DNA of 64,000 bases, from contig NC_016474.1 of the NCBI RefSeq assembly GCF_000226095.1, positions 4,998,666-5,062,665 of the forward strand, in the 5' to 3' direction. Made by a program: the position numbers and the translations under genes. This stretch comes from Thermothelomyces thermophilus ATCC 42464 (Eukaryota > Ascomycota > Sordariomycetes > Sordariales > Chaetomiaceae). The notes beneath the pieces are model-generated. The model searched no databases, was not told the origin of the DNA, and saw nothing but the letters and a program-made list of their open reading frames with translations. Of this stretch, positions 11,132 to 23,324 are shown piece after piece (the first letter of the stretch is position 1; every line of letters starts with the position of its first letter).

Positions 11132-12233
11132 TCATCCACTGCTCCCGTGGTTGTGGCACGAAAGCAGATACTCTGTAACCTCGGTGAACTCCTTGCCAAA
11201 TTGTAACAGCTCTCTCCACCGCAAGGGAATAGCGCCGACACCATCCCTCGCCCCAAGCAGGCCGCCGGCGATAGCGCCGTTTGAGTCGGCGTCCTGACCG
11301 AACCGCACCACATCGACCAGCACGTCCTCAAGCGGCCGAGGATCCAACATGGCAGCAACGGCCAGGGTGAGCGACTCCAAGACGTAGCCGGACCCCTTGA
11401 ACGGCAGCACCTCGGTCGTGTTGTTCGCCTTTTCCGGTCCGTTCTCGGCGAGGTCTTGCAATCGCACGAGCCGCTTGCCCGCGTCGATGGCCGCCTCGAC
11501 CTGCCTTGCCGCGCGCTCCATCTTCTCCTTGCGAGCGGCCGCCGGCCCTGCCGCGGCGAGAGACGGGACCTGGGCCGCCGTGCTCTTCCCCGCCTGCCAA
11601 GCTTCGTCGGCCGACCCCCCGTCGACCAGGACCCGCACCATGGCGTTGTATGCGGCACAGGCGATGGTGCAGTGGTAGTCGTCGTGCGTGATTGATGGCC
11701 GAGATCTCCAACGATTCTGTCAACAACGCCTTAGCCGTGTCGGGCTGGAACAGGGCGGTCGGGATGCATCGCATCAGTGACCCGTTCCCCGCCCGGCCCT
11801 CGCCCGCCCCCGATGCCCGCGGGTCGTTCGTGCGCTTGAAATTAGCCATGGCCGTAGCCGTGGCGCCGCCGATGTCGCGGGGTATCTGGCCCGGGGTGCG
11901 TCCAGGCCACCGTCCATCGTACCACTCGACCATATACTGCGCAGCGAGCTTCACCACGTCCGGTGACTCGGTCGGCTGGGATCGCTTCAGCTCCTCGGCA
12001 TCGCGGTAGGCGAGGAGCACGGCTCGGGTCAGGTCCGTGTCGTCCGTTGCATGTCCCGGCGGCCAGTCCAAGACTCCGCCGCCGACGATATCCCGCACAC
12101 CACGTGGGTAATCGTTCTTGATATCCTCCCAGCTCTGGAATTCGACTGTGGCACCCAGGGAGTCGCCAGCGTGCACCCCAAGGAGGGCACCAAGGGTCCT
12201 CTCACGGCGACTAACTCCGTGCGAGTCCACCAT
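11132..12233 (-). CDS. ADP-ribosylglycohydrolase (ARH/DraG family), apparent frameshift
   Basis: DraG/ARH-family hydrolase, which removes ADP-ribose from proteins or related substrates using two metal ions. The first part (12233 to about 11690) has the N-terminal helix with ALLGVHAGDSLGA, the metal-binding segment ATDDTDLT, AGNGSLMR and ISAINHA. The second part (from about 11685) continues in another frame with DDYHCTIACAAYNA and ends with the second metal site FGQDADSNGAIAGGLLG. Both halves are needed for the fold. The join lies at 11681-11695 and behaves as one extra base or two missing bases; no intron fits there. Corrected length is about 366 aa, normal for the family. This is either a real inactivating mutation or an assembly error; intact motifs on both sides favour a recent or artificial break. 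Confidence 0.8.
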
Positions 12234-12349
12234 GATGTCGCTAAGTCTGGCAGGTTTGAATTACTTGGGTAATACCAAAAGCAATCGGGTGGAGTCAAAC
12301 ACAGATTGATATGAACCTCCGAGCACGTCTCCAAGTTGACTGAAGGTGG

Positions 12350-12403
12350 GGCGTGGGGAGAGAGGGCGTGGGGAGACAGGGGCTTGGAAGCTTAGGCGTG
12401 GGG
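12350..12403 (+). repeat. G-rich degenerate repeat (GGCGTGGGG units)
   Basis: Three copies of GGCGTGGGG, the first two extended to GGCGTGGGGAGA (12350-12361 and 12365-12376) and a third at about 12395-12403. Runs of four G could form a quadruplex. It lies in the 311-bp gap between the 5' end of the ADP-ribosylglycohydrolase and the 3' end of the SulP gene. No gene is present in that gap. Confidence 0.6.
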
Positions 12404-12544
12404 CTACAATGCTTCTGGCGTATGATTCAGTTGCAGCACAGGCCCGAGCATAGCCACGAGCTTGGGAGGGTTGCTTGGCCCAAACAATGGGAATCGATTT
12501 ACAAAAACTCGTCTCACAGGTGTGATACTGGAGAAAACACGATG

Positions 12545-15026
12545 CTACGATCTCGTAGCCGGCCTGTCCGAAGCCTCGAGCTCAACTCGTTCCTCGGCTT
12601 CGGTAAGCTTCAAGGCCTCGTGTACGTCATCCACAAAGTGGTGCTCCCCGCCTACAAGCTCGACGATTCCGCTCCGGCGCAGCAGCTGCCCAACCGGAGA
12701 GTCATGTCCGGGACCTCTGCTGAAGAAGATGCGGACGCCACGGTCTCGGTAGCCCCGCACAATCTCCTCGAGCACCTGTGTCCCGCTGCCGTCGAGCGAC
12801 GTAACTCCGTGAATGTCAAAGATGATGTTGCGGTTCGAATCTTCCTTTCTCAGCCGTGGCAGCGCCGGGTGAGCCATGTTTGAGCCATACAGCTCCAACC
12901 TCCGTAACCGGGTCTTCAGCTCCCCCGTGTTTGCGAAGGTCAAGGGCTCAGGAATCTTCACGATCAAGCAACCTTCGATGAATTCGAGGTGGTCCAAATT
13001 CGCCTCGGCGTTCTCGAATCGGTTGGTGCCCGGAATGCGACCCAAGATCTGGATACGTGGGCGCGTAGCGTGCCGGATGACTTGCAAGAGCGAGAGGCCA
13101 ACGCCGATCGCCATGCCAAAAGAGAGAGAGTAAAAGATGGTGGCGACCACAATAATGGCCATCAGCCCGAGTTCCTGCCAAGCACGAATCCGGAGGAAGA
13201 AGGAGATGTCATGGGGACACTCTTCAATCAGCGACCAGCCTACGACGCTGATGAGTGATGAAAGCACCGGTTTCTGTACCCAAGCAAATATTAGAACGAT
13301 ATCGCACATTGGGTGGCGAAGAAGGGGCAACCGACCGGTAGATAGTAAAGGTAGGGCATCAGGAAAGTTATGCAGAGCAGCGTCAGTCCGCTGAGAATTA
13401 AGGAGCTAACAGGCGTGCGGCCGCCCGTGGACTTGTTGACCTTGCTCCTGCCATACCCCCCAAAAGCCGGAAGACTCGAGAAGCAGGCGCCCACCAAGTT
13501 AGCTGTTCCCAAGGCGACCAGTTCGCGATTAGGGCTCAGCTGAATCCCGGCAAAGCCCTCCCCGCCGAGACTTTTGGCTGCAACCGATGACTCGAAGAAG
13601 CCAAGAAGGGCTATCAAGAACGAGGTGCTCATGGCCTCCCGCATGTACTTCATATTGGCCAGTCGCAGCGGCCAGTGGAATGCAAACAGCCCGCCGCTCG
13701 CGGCCTCGACTTTGCCTAGGACGGCAACCCCGGCCTTGTCCCACTCGTACCAGTAGGCAAGGAAGGCGGACGAGACGACCACGAGGAAGCGATCCGGGAT
13801 GTAGGCGACGCCCGGGTACCGAGGTTGCAGACGGCGTTTGATCTCGCGGCAAACCATGATGATCACGAAGCTCGTGGCGGCCACGACGAAGGTCAACCTG
13901 TGAACCTGATCCAGATTGCGGAAGATAAAGACGAGCTTGTCGACGCTGCTAGCATGGCCTACGCGGGCCTGATCGGCCAGGCGACTGAGCCCGAGCTCCG
14001 GAAGGAGCTGGTCGACAGCGACGACGACGCCGATGGCGCTGATGAAGCCACGCAGGAACGGGCGAGAAAGCACGCTATCCAGGAAACCCAGGCGGCCGAT
14101 CCCGGCAATGAGGACCATGGCCCCTGCCATACCAGCGACTATACCACAGATTTTCGCCAGCAACGCAGCGTCTTCATCGCCGCCGGACCGATCGACGACG
14201 GACTTGACAACAGTGCCCACAAGCAATGACCCAGCCGCTTCGGGGCCCACGACCATGGCGGGGCAGCTGCCGAGCAGGGCGTATACCAACGGGTTGAAGA
14301 CAAACGCATACAGGCCGTTGATTGGCGGGACATGGGCGAGGTTATCGGCCAAGGAGAGGGCCATCGGCACGTACATGCCAGCCACGGTGAGGGCGCCGAC
14401 AAAGTCGCCTTTGAAGTAAGACCAGCTGTACTTTTTCGCCCAAACCATGACGGGGAGATAGTACGAGAGGTACCTGGCGTGGGCTCATCAGTTGAAGGAA
14501 CTTAACAGCTCATTGGCAGGGTGCGGGCACGTTACATGAGAGCGGAGTCCTCAACTCCATGCCGCTCGGCCAGCGCACTGGACGTGCTCATTTTCTGGCT
14601 CCTGATCTTGGCCGCCCATCGCCTCCTCCAATTCTTCTTTTTCGAACTTGCAGACAGCACTCCATCGATGCCTTGGCCCGAGCTCTCCGTCTCAGATTCA
14701 GAAGGGCTGAAGTAGATGGCTGGGATGCTACTCGTGGGGCTGGTGGGTCGCGGTGAGAATGTGCCATGATTGCATGGTCCCTCGTGAACTGGCTCTCGAA
14801 GATCCAGACTCGTGCCTAGCAACGGGGTGGTGTCTGTCGCGCGTTGTCTGCTGGGCCCGGCAGCATGGTGGTGCGAGGAGGTCGCATGGTGTCTATCGGC
14901 CGGGGCAGAGTCTGAATCGTCGTCAACGGCATCGGATGTAGACGCAGTGTAGGCTTGCCGGAGGCCGCTAGGATGGGCCGGTGCATGCTTCGGAGTCGGA
15001 CGCGAAGGGTTTGGCTGGGGGGCCAT
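12545..15026 (-). CDS. SulP-family anion transporter with STAS domain
   Basis: 785 aa from three exons (15026-14536, 14473-13336, 13273-12545) with two 62-nt GT-AG introns. A hydrophilic N-terminal tail of about 165 residues, rich in Ser, Pro and His, precedes 10 or more membrane segments that start near YLSYYLPVMVW; then comes a cytoplasmic STAS domain in the last 220 residues (containing FDIHGVTSLDGSG). Core signatures include PPINGLYAF, VVGPEAAGSLL and FESSVAAKSLGGEG. The best-fitting subfamily is the fungal YPR003C-like group rather than the high-affinity plasma-membrane sulfate permeases. Substrate (sulfate or another anion) and membrane are unproven. The stop is TAG. The same strand carries the checkpoint gene upstream, 929 bp away. 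Confidence 0.9.
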
Positions 15027-15955
15027 GGTTGAAAACTGTTGGCCTCGTCAAGTTCACCTTGTGGGGGAAGATCGAGACAGTTGTCTTGACTGAAGCCGAA
15101 CACGGTAATTTAGGCCCAACCGATAATCCCCATACACGTTTTAGGTGTTTCAGACGTGACCAGCAAAGCGCAGCAACATAAAATGCAAGCGCAATGCTGA
15201 GCGCTTTTCTCTCGCCCGCATCCCCAGCCATCAGTCGGGGTTGGGGGAGAGGGGGAGATATTTTGGCGGTCAAGAACGGTATTCCGGATTCGGGTTGCAA
15301 AGGTCGGCTTTCGGGGTGTCAGCAAGTTGGAGAACACAAGTACACTATGGCTGGTCCGAGGCAAGGCAGGCCTCCGCCCCGCCGTAGCGGGCGCTGACAC
15401 ATCCCGCAAAAAGTCAACCAATTGGTGGGGACCCCGCATTGCACGTGACCCTTGCTGCGGCTTACCAAGTATGCACTAGCGTAATCCGCCCTACGACTTG
15501 CACCACGGACTTTTGAAGGACCAATGAGACAACCTCAAATTGTTTACGCCGCGATTGATGATCGTTTTCAATTCATAGGCTAGGTAATCATAAAAGACGA
15601 CGGGGACGACATGGAAATGCCTTATAGGAAGCGAAAAATAAAAATCCTACCCTTGAAAGCTTTGTAACAAAAAAAGCCCTACTCTCCGATTCCGGTTGTC
15701 ATTGACAGATCATTAGCATTAGCACAATTGGGCCCACCGCTCTTGTTATTTCATGTACGTACTCTACAGGTGGGCTTGTGCAGCATTCCGTTACCTGCCT
15801 GGGAGGTAGGCCGCTTACTTGAGAATGTTGCATCTCATTCAATGGCAGCAGAGAGGAGATGAGGTGTGGATGATGGGACTAGACACAGTTACTTGTGACT
15901 GCGCCTGCTCGAGACGTAGGGTGCGGGTATCTAAGAAAGAAGTAGTTACCGTATG
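15027..15955. other. Tandem intergenic region
   Basis: It lies between two minus-strand genes and should hold the SulP promoter and the 3' flank of the checkpoint gene. Nothing else is evident; open frames overlap and lack signatures. Confidence 0.5.
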
Positions 15956-18543
15956 TCAATCAAACATCTCACTGATCTCATCCCCTTCATCTGGGGTAAC
16001 CGCCAGCTCAAGCAATTCATGTGCCAGTTCCACCGTCTCTGCGTCAATCCCCGCCTCGAGGACCAAATCCTCCTCGGCAAAGTTCAACCTCGCCAGCGTG
16101 AGGAAGTAGCGTTGCGAACCGCCATGAGATGCAGCCAGCTTCGTCGAAATGTTGGCGGCATCGGATGTCCGGTGATCTGTAACAAGAAAGTGAAGAAGCC
16201 GGGTTCCTTGGGCGATAATCTGATGCAGGAGGCTCATGGAATCGGGTGCCGCGTCCGTGACCTCAGCAGAGACATCTGTCAGCCCCTCGCTTGTTCCATG
16301 CGCCTCCATGCCACCGGCGCTCTCTACATTCGGGTGATCAAGCTCCATACTGTCGCCTCTCTCGTCTGGCGGTCGCCCCGCGCCTGCCTGCGGCTCGGGG
16401 CTTAGCGGCAAATCCGAGTCATACAGCCGGTCGAGGGCCCAGCACAGGACTGTGACGAGACGGGGAATGGCAACATCACTTTCGGCAATCTGCCGAGCCC
16501 CAAAGTGGCCCGTTGCAAAGGCCATAAGCGTTCGCAGAGCGGCCAACCTGGCGGCAATTTCCTTTGCAGATCTGGGAGTCGCCCACTTAGGCGGTTCACA
16601 GAGAAACGAAGAGACACAGTCAATCAAAGTGGCCGCGACCGCGTCGGCATTCTTTGCTTCGGATCGGCGATTTGTCGAGTTTGTTGCTGAAGATGGGATG
16701 GGTCCAATGCTGTGCGGAGCGACCGAGGTTCGCAGAAGGATCATCATTGCCGACCAGTCTTCTTCTGGATTTTTTGGAGAGAGCATCGTGAGGACGAAAT
16801 CTAGCTCCATCGTCTTCCAGAACTCAAGCTGCGGAGTGTCCTGAGGCTGGTCAGATGATGTAGGGTTCTGTAAAGGCTGCGGCAAACAGCCCGATGCTGC
16901 GAGGTAGAGGACAGATAGACACTGAGTGACGTCGATGTTGAGACACAGTTGGCGGACGACTGCATCTGGATGGCCCGAAAGATCTCCATCGGCACTATTG
17001 AGGCGCGGAAGTGCCACGAGGCGGCACGTGGTGGCGCAAACTGGAATCAGGGACGAGAGGATATGCGGTGCGACCTCGACAGCGTTCAAGTCGAGCGTGT
17101 ACAGAAGCAGAGAGACAAGGTGATATATGGGACCGTAGTATCTTTCAGAGAGGCACTGGTGCCATAAGTCGATCAGTGTGTCCGCAAAGTCGACCAGTAG
17201 GGATGTTGGGTCACCGGGGCTTCCCATCTGAGGCAGTTTCTGCAACACGATAGATGCTAAGGAACGCTCCGGGTCCGAAGGGAAGCAGAAGCGGGAAAAC
17301 ATGTCAAACGTCGGCGGCTGGCCATGCATTGTTGTGTGATTGAGAAAGAGCTTCAGAAACTGCGAGAGATGCTTAGCAGCGCTGCACAGGGCATCCTTGA
17401 CAGAACAGAGAGACTTACGTCCGGCGAAAACGGCTGGGAGGCAGCTGCCAGGGAAAGCGACTGCGCGTTGACCGAGTGCGAATCATCGAATACGGACTCC
17501 CTTGCGTCCTCTATCTCCAGAGCAAACTTTGGGCTGTCGACAATAGGACGTTTCCTCTTTCCTTTGGTAGGTGTCCGCTCCGATGCAGGAACAGCGGCAG
17601 GTCCCGAGTCTTTTCTCCTTAAAGCTTGCGTCTTGCTAGGGCTTGACAGGATCTCCACACCATCAAACCCATCGGCCGTACCCCAGGTCCTATCTTTACG
17701 GGGTGTTGCCGGACCATCCCGCCGTCTTGACTTTGCTCGGCCAAGTCCCTCTCTAAGGTCTTGGCGGGCAAATTGCAGTTCGGTGGCTGTCGCGCGCTCG
17801 GCGTTGCGCGCTTGCTCAATGATGCGCTCCTGCCTGGCAAGTTGCTCTGCGGTCTCCTTTTTTAGGCGCGCGATGTCGGCCTCGTGAGTCGCTCGGGCTT
17901 TGTCATATTTGGATCGCAAGATGGAGGCTTCACCCTTGGCTGCCGTGAGGTCGGATTCGAGTTCGGACAAGCGCGCCTGTAGGGCCGCAATAACCTCGTT
18001 CTGGTTCGCGGGTCCAGCACCAGTGCGGACCTGCGACGTTTGGGGCGCATAAGGGGACGGCCTAGGAACCGGAGGAGGCGGCCGGGCGAATTGAGACTGC
18101 GAAGGTGGTTGTTGTGGCCGGCCGGGAAGGGAGGGGAATCGTTGCGACGGGCCCGGTTGGTAGCGTTGCGATGAGAGAGGCTGCGGTGCTGCTCGCGCTG
18201 TTGGCCCGTACTGGGGTCGTGGGGGATAAGATGGCCTTGAGGGCGGAAGGTGCTGGTTCCATCGTTGTGTGCCCGTAATACCGGCGGGGTGGCGGGGTTG
18301 TTGGACGGGGTGCGCTTGCTGCGGTGGGGGACGGGGCGCTAATTGAGCGTGTTCGTCGATCACGACAGTGTCGTCGAGGTCGTCGTCTTCGAACTCATAC
18401 TCGAGGGCATTGTGCTGCGGTTGTGGCGCAGCCTGCGTTTGAGCCAACTTCTGGGCTTGCGTGATCTGGATAGCTTTGTCCTCGAGCTCCTGCAGTACCG
18501 TGTCGTTAAGGTCGTCGAAGCCGTCATCCGAAAACTCATCCAT
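15956..18543 (-). CDS. uvsD: ATRIP-type DNA-damage checkpoint protein (UvsD/Rad26/Ddc2)
   Basis: 842 aa from two exons (18543-17419 and 17359-15956) split by a 59-nt GT-AG intron. Orthologues bind the ATR-type kinase (UvsB/Rad3/Mec1) and bring it to RPA-coated single-stranded DNA in the nucleus. The N-terminus has the fungal ATRIP signature DDGFDDLNDTVLQELEDKAI followed by an acidic patch, then a Pro/Gln-rich region (residues 60-180), a coiled coil (about 185-270; the stretch with LSELESDLTAAKGEASILR and what follows), a basic linker with KGKRKRP and a long helical C-terminal half. It is divergently arranged with CDP-diacylglycerol synthase across a 989-bp shared upstream region. The name rests on the N-terminal motif, coiled coil and overall order; the C-terminal half is poorly conserved in this family. 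Confidence 0.78.
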
Positions 18544-19532
18544 GGCCGCAGGTTTTTGCGTCCAAAGTATCCGATGTGGAGAATTCCTGTGCCATCTGCA
18601 GCCTGGTTAGAGCAGGCAGGATGCCGTCTCCATGCACTCTAAGCAGACCATGTGGTCTTTGTGCCCAGATCGCGAAATGCTTGGAATTTGGGACATAGTT
18701 AACGCGTCGCAAGTCTTGGCGGGGCATATCGGCGGTCGGCGAACCCGCGGTCCGAGCGAGAGCTATGGACCCTTGGGTCAATTCGGAACATGTGATTCGC
18801 GCTGGATGGCTCGATCCCTTGATCCCTGCCCCGCTGGGCATTTTAATCGGGCATTCAGCATCTCTTGCATTTGATGGAAGAAGCAAGGTATCTAGGAGCC
18901 TCCACGGATGCTCTAGTCAGCCGACAAATTCATCCAATGACTTCAGCTTTAATAATCAAAGTGCGATATTGGGAATGTTTGGCTTAGCAAGTACCACTAT
19001 CCTAAGCCAGAGTATCTTCCTATCTTTTGTTTGCGGTATTTGCTTCATGTCATCCTCGACAACCCTCTAACAGGTTGACCGTGCATCGAAGTACCAGCTC
19101 CACTTTTCGCTTCCCGGCGCGGGCTAGGATTGACGTAGGGACCCGAGACCTCGAAATTTCAGACGCCAATCCGCTTTGCGACAAACCGCGAAGCTCTCTT
19201 CCTTGACACTCAAGGCTCCCTTCTTCATCTCGTCTGCGACCTAAGCTTGGACGAGTCAACATCCGTCGCTCGTCTTTACCGGCCGTGGCCAGCGAAGCGT
19301 AAACCGCTTGCGTTGCTCGATTAATACATTGGCAACCTCCAGGCAGCGCGCGGCCCGGTTCTCCGCACTCCTGCAGGCCACTTTCTTCCCCGACCGAGCC
19401 GAACCCAACTTCAGCCCGGGTAGAGCCAACGTACTCTCGTTTTCCGCCCTCATCAGTCATTGGATTATCCCACATACACGCGCTTGCCACGACCGATCGA
19501 GTACTGTCTCATCGACAGTTCCTCCATTCGCC
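18544..19532. promoter_or_regulatory. Divergent promoter region, ATRIP-type gene / CDP-DAG synthase
   Basis: 989 bp between the start codons of two divergent genes, so it should hold both promoters and 5' UTRs. A C/T-rich stretch precedes the CDP-DAG synthase start. No specific operator is identified. Confidence 0.5.
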
Positions 19533-21116
19533 ATGACGGGTAGATCTCGCCGGGGGGTCAAGTTTCCCCACAATACCAAGCACTCCAACGGCCATTCCGA
19601 CGGACGCCGTTCCAGCTTCAGCGATGTCAGCGAAGAAGGCTCGCCGAGCAAGGCGAAGTCGTCGGGGACCCTAGATGACATTAAAGAGGTTGGTCTATCT
19701 GTGCTGCCTCGTTTGGTCGTCGCGCCTCACACTGACTGACCTCGTTACCGCAGAAATCCCCCACCGCTGAGGAGCAACAGCAGTCCGAGTACGAGAAGAA
19801 GAAGGCCAACTTCATTACACGAACTTTCTGGACTTTCGTCATGATAGGGGGCTTCTTTGCCGCCCTCTTTATGGGCCATGTCTATGTTCTCGTCATTATC
19901 ACGGCAGTCCAGATTGTCTCCTTCAAGGAAGTCATCGCCATCGCCAACGTGCCGAGCCGTGCTCGGGATCTACAATCGACCAAGAGTTTGAACTGGTACT
20001 GGCTTGCGACCACAATGTACTTCTTGTACGGCGAGAGCGTCGTATATTACCTCAAGCACATTGTACTGGTGGACAAAGTCTTGTTACCTCTGGCCACGCA
20101 TCACCGCTTCATCAGCTTCATTCTCTATGTGTTCGGTATGCACCCTGCTCTCCTGTGTCCGCCAGCTGACAGCTCTGACCACTCCTTGTTCATCAGGTTT
20201 CGTGTTCTTCGTCGGCTCGCTGAAGACTGGACATCTCAAGTTCCAGTTCTCCCAGTTCGCCTGGACTCACATGGCCCTGTTCCTCATCGTCGTCCAGGCC
20301 CACTTCATCATGAACAACGTGCTGGAGGGCATGATCTGGTTCTTCCTTCCGGCGGCCCTCGTCATTACCAATGACATCTTTGCCTACATCTGCGGCATTA
20401 CCTTCGGCCGGACACAGCTCATCAAGCTGTCCCCCAAAAAGACCGTCGAGGGTTTCGTCGGCGCGTGGATCATGACGGTCCTCTTCGGCATCATCCTCAC
20501 CAATCTCCTGCTCCGCTCCAAGTATTTCATTTGCCCGGCGACGAACCTCGGTGCCAACATTTTCACCGGTCTGAATTGCGATCCCAACCCGGTCTTTTTG
20601 CCGCGCACCTACTCCACCCCGCAGCTGTTCTTCCTTCCGCCCAATTACACGATCAGCATCACCATGTCGCCAATGCAGATTCACACCTTCTTCTGGGCTA
20701 GCTTTGCGTCCCTTATCGCGCCATTCGGCGGCTTCTTTGCGTCCGGATTGAAGCGGACCTTTAAGATCAAGGACTTTGGCGACTCGATTCCTGGACACGG
20801 AGGCATGACCGACCGCATGGATTGCCAGTTCATCATGGGCCTGTTCGCTTTCATCTACTACCATACTTTCATCGCCTTTAAGCGGTCCTCGGTCACCCAT
20901 GTATTGGAGCTTGCCATCATGGAATTGAGTACGGACGAACAGGTTGAGGTAATCAAGGGTGTCTTGAAGTATTTGACCAACCAAGGAGTTGTCAAGGCCG
21001 AGGTAAGATTCGAGTTTTGCCTAAGCCCTACGATTTTCTTTGCTTGCGTAGAGACTAATAATCCTCAGACACCGGCATCGTTCGACAAACTCCTAGCTGC
21101 CAGCATGCAACATTGA
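19533..21116 (+). CDS. cds1: Phosphatidate cytidylyltransferase (CDP-diacylglycerol synthase)
   Basis: ER membrane enzyme that makes CDP-diacylglycerol from phosphatidic acid and CTP, the precursor of phosphatidylinositol, phosphatidylserine and cardiolipin. 463 aa from exons 19533-19688, 19754-20135, 20197-21002 and 21069-21116, all GT-AG. A Ser/Lys-rich cytosolic N-terminus (about 80 residues) is followed by some eight membrane segments and the family signature SGLKR...KDFGDSIPGHGGMTDRMD near residues 360-390, with the metal-binding acidic residues. Length and layout match the yeast Cds1 class. The last intron is 66 nt with no in-frame stop, so retaining it would add 22 residues without breaking the frame; spliced form is preferred because the short last exon (TPASFDKLL) then follows the helix ending in VVKAE. 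Confidence 0.93.
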
Positions 21117-21781
21117 GCCTGAAATGGATCACTGAGGGGCCGGCTGGTTGTCGGTCTCAAGTCGGATGGGGCAACCCCCCCCTCCCCCCTGGCGTTTGGT
21201 TTGAAGAAGGGCGCTTATTTGACTGACCCCGGTGTATTCGCCCCAAGACATTCTACTCGCCCTTCATCTAGCAAATTGTCTTGGATGGTGGGAAGGACCA
21301 TGTAATAGTACACGGGCACAATTGGATCTTCGTTGCAAATGCTTGATCTACCCTTCTGAACTGCTACTTTTTTCTTCCCCCCACAGAAGCGGATTATCGT
21401 GCGCGACATGGAATGAGAGAGTGGGCCAAACTGTCCAGCCGCCTTGTTGAGTTTGGACAAAGTTGGCTGGGTTTGGCGTTCTAGGGGGGTTCGGAGGAGT
21501 TGATACAGGACCCACGATTTACTCCACGATCATCCTTGAACAGAAACGCCGCCTACTCCACCGCTCATCCACCTCATGGTATGATTTGTTGTCCAAGCCG
21601 TATAATCATTTAAGGGGGTTCATGTTGCGCTTCACATAAAAACCTCCCAGTTACGGCAAACGACGTGGTCTATTGCAGGACGCTAGCCGAAGCAATGAGC
21701 CTGCCACATTAACAGAGAAACTCGAGCGCTATCGCAAAACGATTTACACAACTATAGTCATACCGAAAAAAAAGGGGCCGC
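21117..21781. other. Convergent intergenic region
   Basis: 665 bp between the 3' ends of CDP-DAG synthase (plus) and thiolase (minus). It holds a C-rich run at about 21174-21189 and presumably both terminators. No gene is seen. Confidence 0.5.
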
Positions 21782-23324
21782 TCATTGCTCGTTCACAAAC
21801 AAGCCAGCCATGCCCATTCCCGTACCGATACACATGCTCGTGAGCAGAATCTTCTTGCCGGTCCTCCTGCACTCGCTGAGGCCCGTCACGATCTGCCTGG
21901 CGCCGGTGGCGCCGAGCGGGTGACCCAGGGCAATGGCGCCGCCGCGCGGGTTCATCTTGGCCCAGTCCAGCCCGAGCTTGTCGCGGCAGTAGACGGCCAT
22001 GCTGGCAAAGGCCTCGTTGATCTCGATGACGTCGACGTCGGCCAGCGAGATGTTGTACTGGGCGAGCAGCTTGGGGATGGCGACGGTCGGGCCGATGCCC
22101 ATGATGCGGGGGGCCAGGCCGGCCACGGTCGAGCCGACGTACTTGGCCAGGATGGGCTGGCCCAGCTTGATGGCCGTGGACCGCTTCATCAAGAGGATGG
22201 CGGCGGCTGTGGTTTTTGTTTTGTTTTGTTTTGTTTAGCAGGCTAGGTTCTCCGGATATATATACGGGGGATACGCTATGAACGGAGCACAGATCCGGAT
22301 TGGTTTGGGATTGAGCTCACCTCCATCAGTCACCTGGCTGGCATTGCCGCCGGTGGTGGTCGGCCCCCACTGCGGGAAGGCGGAGCGGATCTTGGAGAGA
22401 GCCTCGACGGTGGTGCCGGGCCTGATGCCGTCATCCTTGGTGAGGGTGACCTCCTTCCAGTTCCCATCGGCGTCTTTGACCGTCGTCGTGATCGGCACGA
22501 TCTCGTCGTCGAACAGGCCCGCCTTCTGCGCCCTCTCTGCGCGCTGGAAGCTCTCGGCCGCGTACTTGTCCATCTCCTCGCGCGTGATGTTGAAGTCGCG
22601 GCTGACGTTCTCGCTGGTCCAGCCCATGGGCTGCATGGAGTCGACCGCCTCTTGCGAGTGGCAGGTGACCTTCTCGTCAAACGGCTTCTCGAGCGCATCT
22701 CCGCCAACCGTCATCTGCTCGGCGCCAACGGCAACGCCGATCTCGATGGATCCGCTGCTGATGGCATGGGCAATATCGGCCACGGCCTTGAGGCCAGAGG
22801 AGCAGAAGCGGTTCAGGCTGGAGCAGCTCGTCGTGTTGGGGAAGCCGGCGGCCAGCGCGGCAGCGCGCAGTTTGTATGCGGCCTTGCCGTCCGAGACCTA
22901 TTTTGTCCAGCAAAGCAAGACAAAAGGTCAGCACCAAGCCTTAGCGGGCTCGCTGGGGCTGACCCGCGCAGATCCGGAGTACGTACGTTCCCAAGGCAGA
23001 TATCCTCCACGAGGCTCGGGTCGAGCTTGCTCCGTTCCTTGACTTCTTTGAGCAGGGCGTAGATCATGTACTCGAGGCTGGTATCCTTGAACCCTCCCTT
23101 CCTCGCCTTCGTCAATGGTGTCCGGATAGCGAGCGTGATAACCACATCGTCTGCATTCTTCGAGGTGCTGTGTCACCGGGAAATTATCAGCCAACCGGAC
23201 GCTCAGGACGAGCTAGGCGACAGACCGAAAATCCCCGGGGGGGGGGGGGGGGGACATACATCTGGGAGAGCGAGCTACCCGGAGAAAGGTGCTTGAGGAT
23301 GGAGCCGATGCGCTCGACGGCCAT
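21782..23324 (-). CDS. Peroxisomal 3-ketoacyl-CoA thiolase
   Basis: Last step of peroxisomal beta-oxidation: thiolytic cleavage of 3-ketoacyl-CoA to acetyl-CoA and a shortened acyl-CoA. 415 aa from exons 23324-23260, 23167-22987, 22897-22321 and 22206-21782, all GT-AG. The N-terminus carries a PTS2 of the form R-I-x5-H-L (residues 5-13, RIGSILKHL), which directs import by Pex7. Catalytic motifs are NRFCSSG (nucleophile Cys about 114), NEAFAS, GGAIALGHPLG (base His) and CIGTGMGMAG (second Cys). The start at 23324 is chosen because it gives the PTS2; an upstream ATG at 23482 leads to an unrelated frame that closes soon. The first intron has a C17 run four bases after its donor. Confidence 0.93.
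23237..23253 (+). repeat. G17 homopolymer in a thiolase intron
   Basis: Seventeen consecutive G (C on the coding strand) just inside the 5' end of the first thiolase intron. Likely length-variable and error-prone. Confidence 0.85.
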
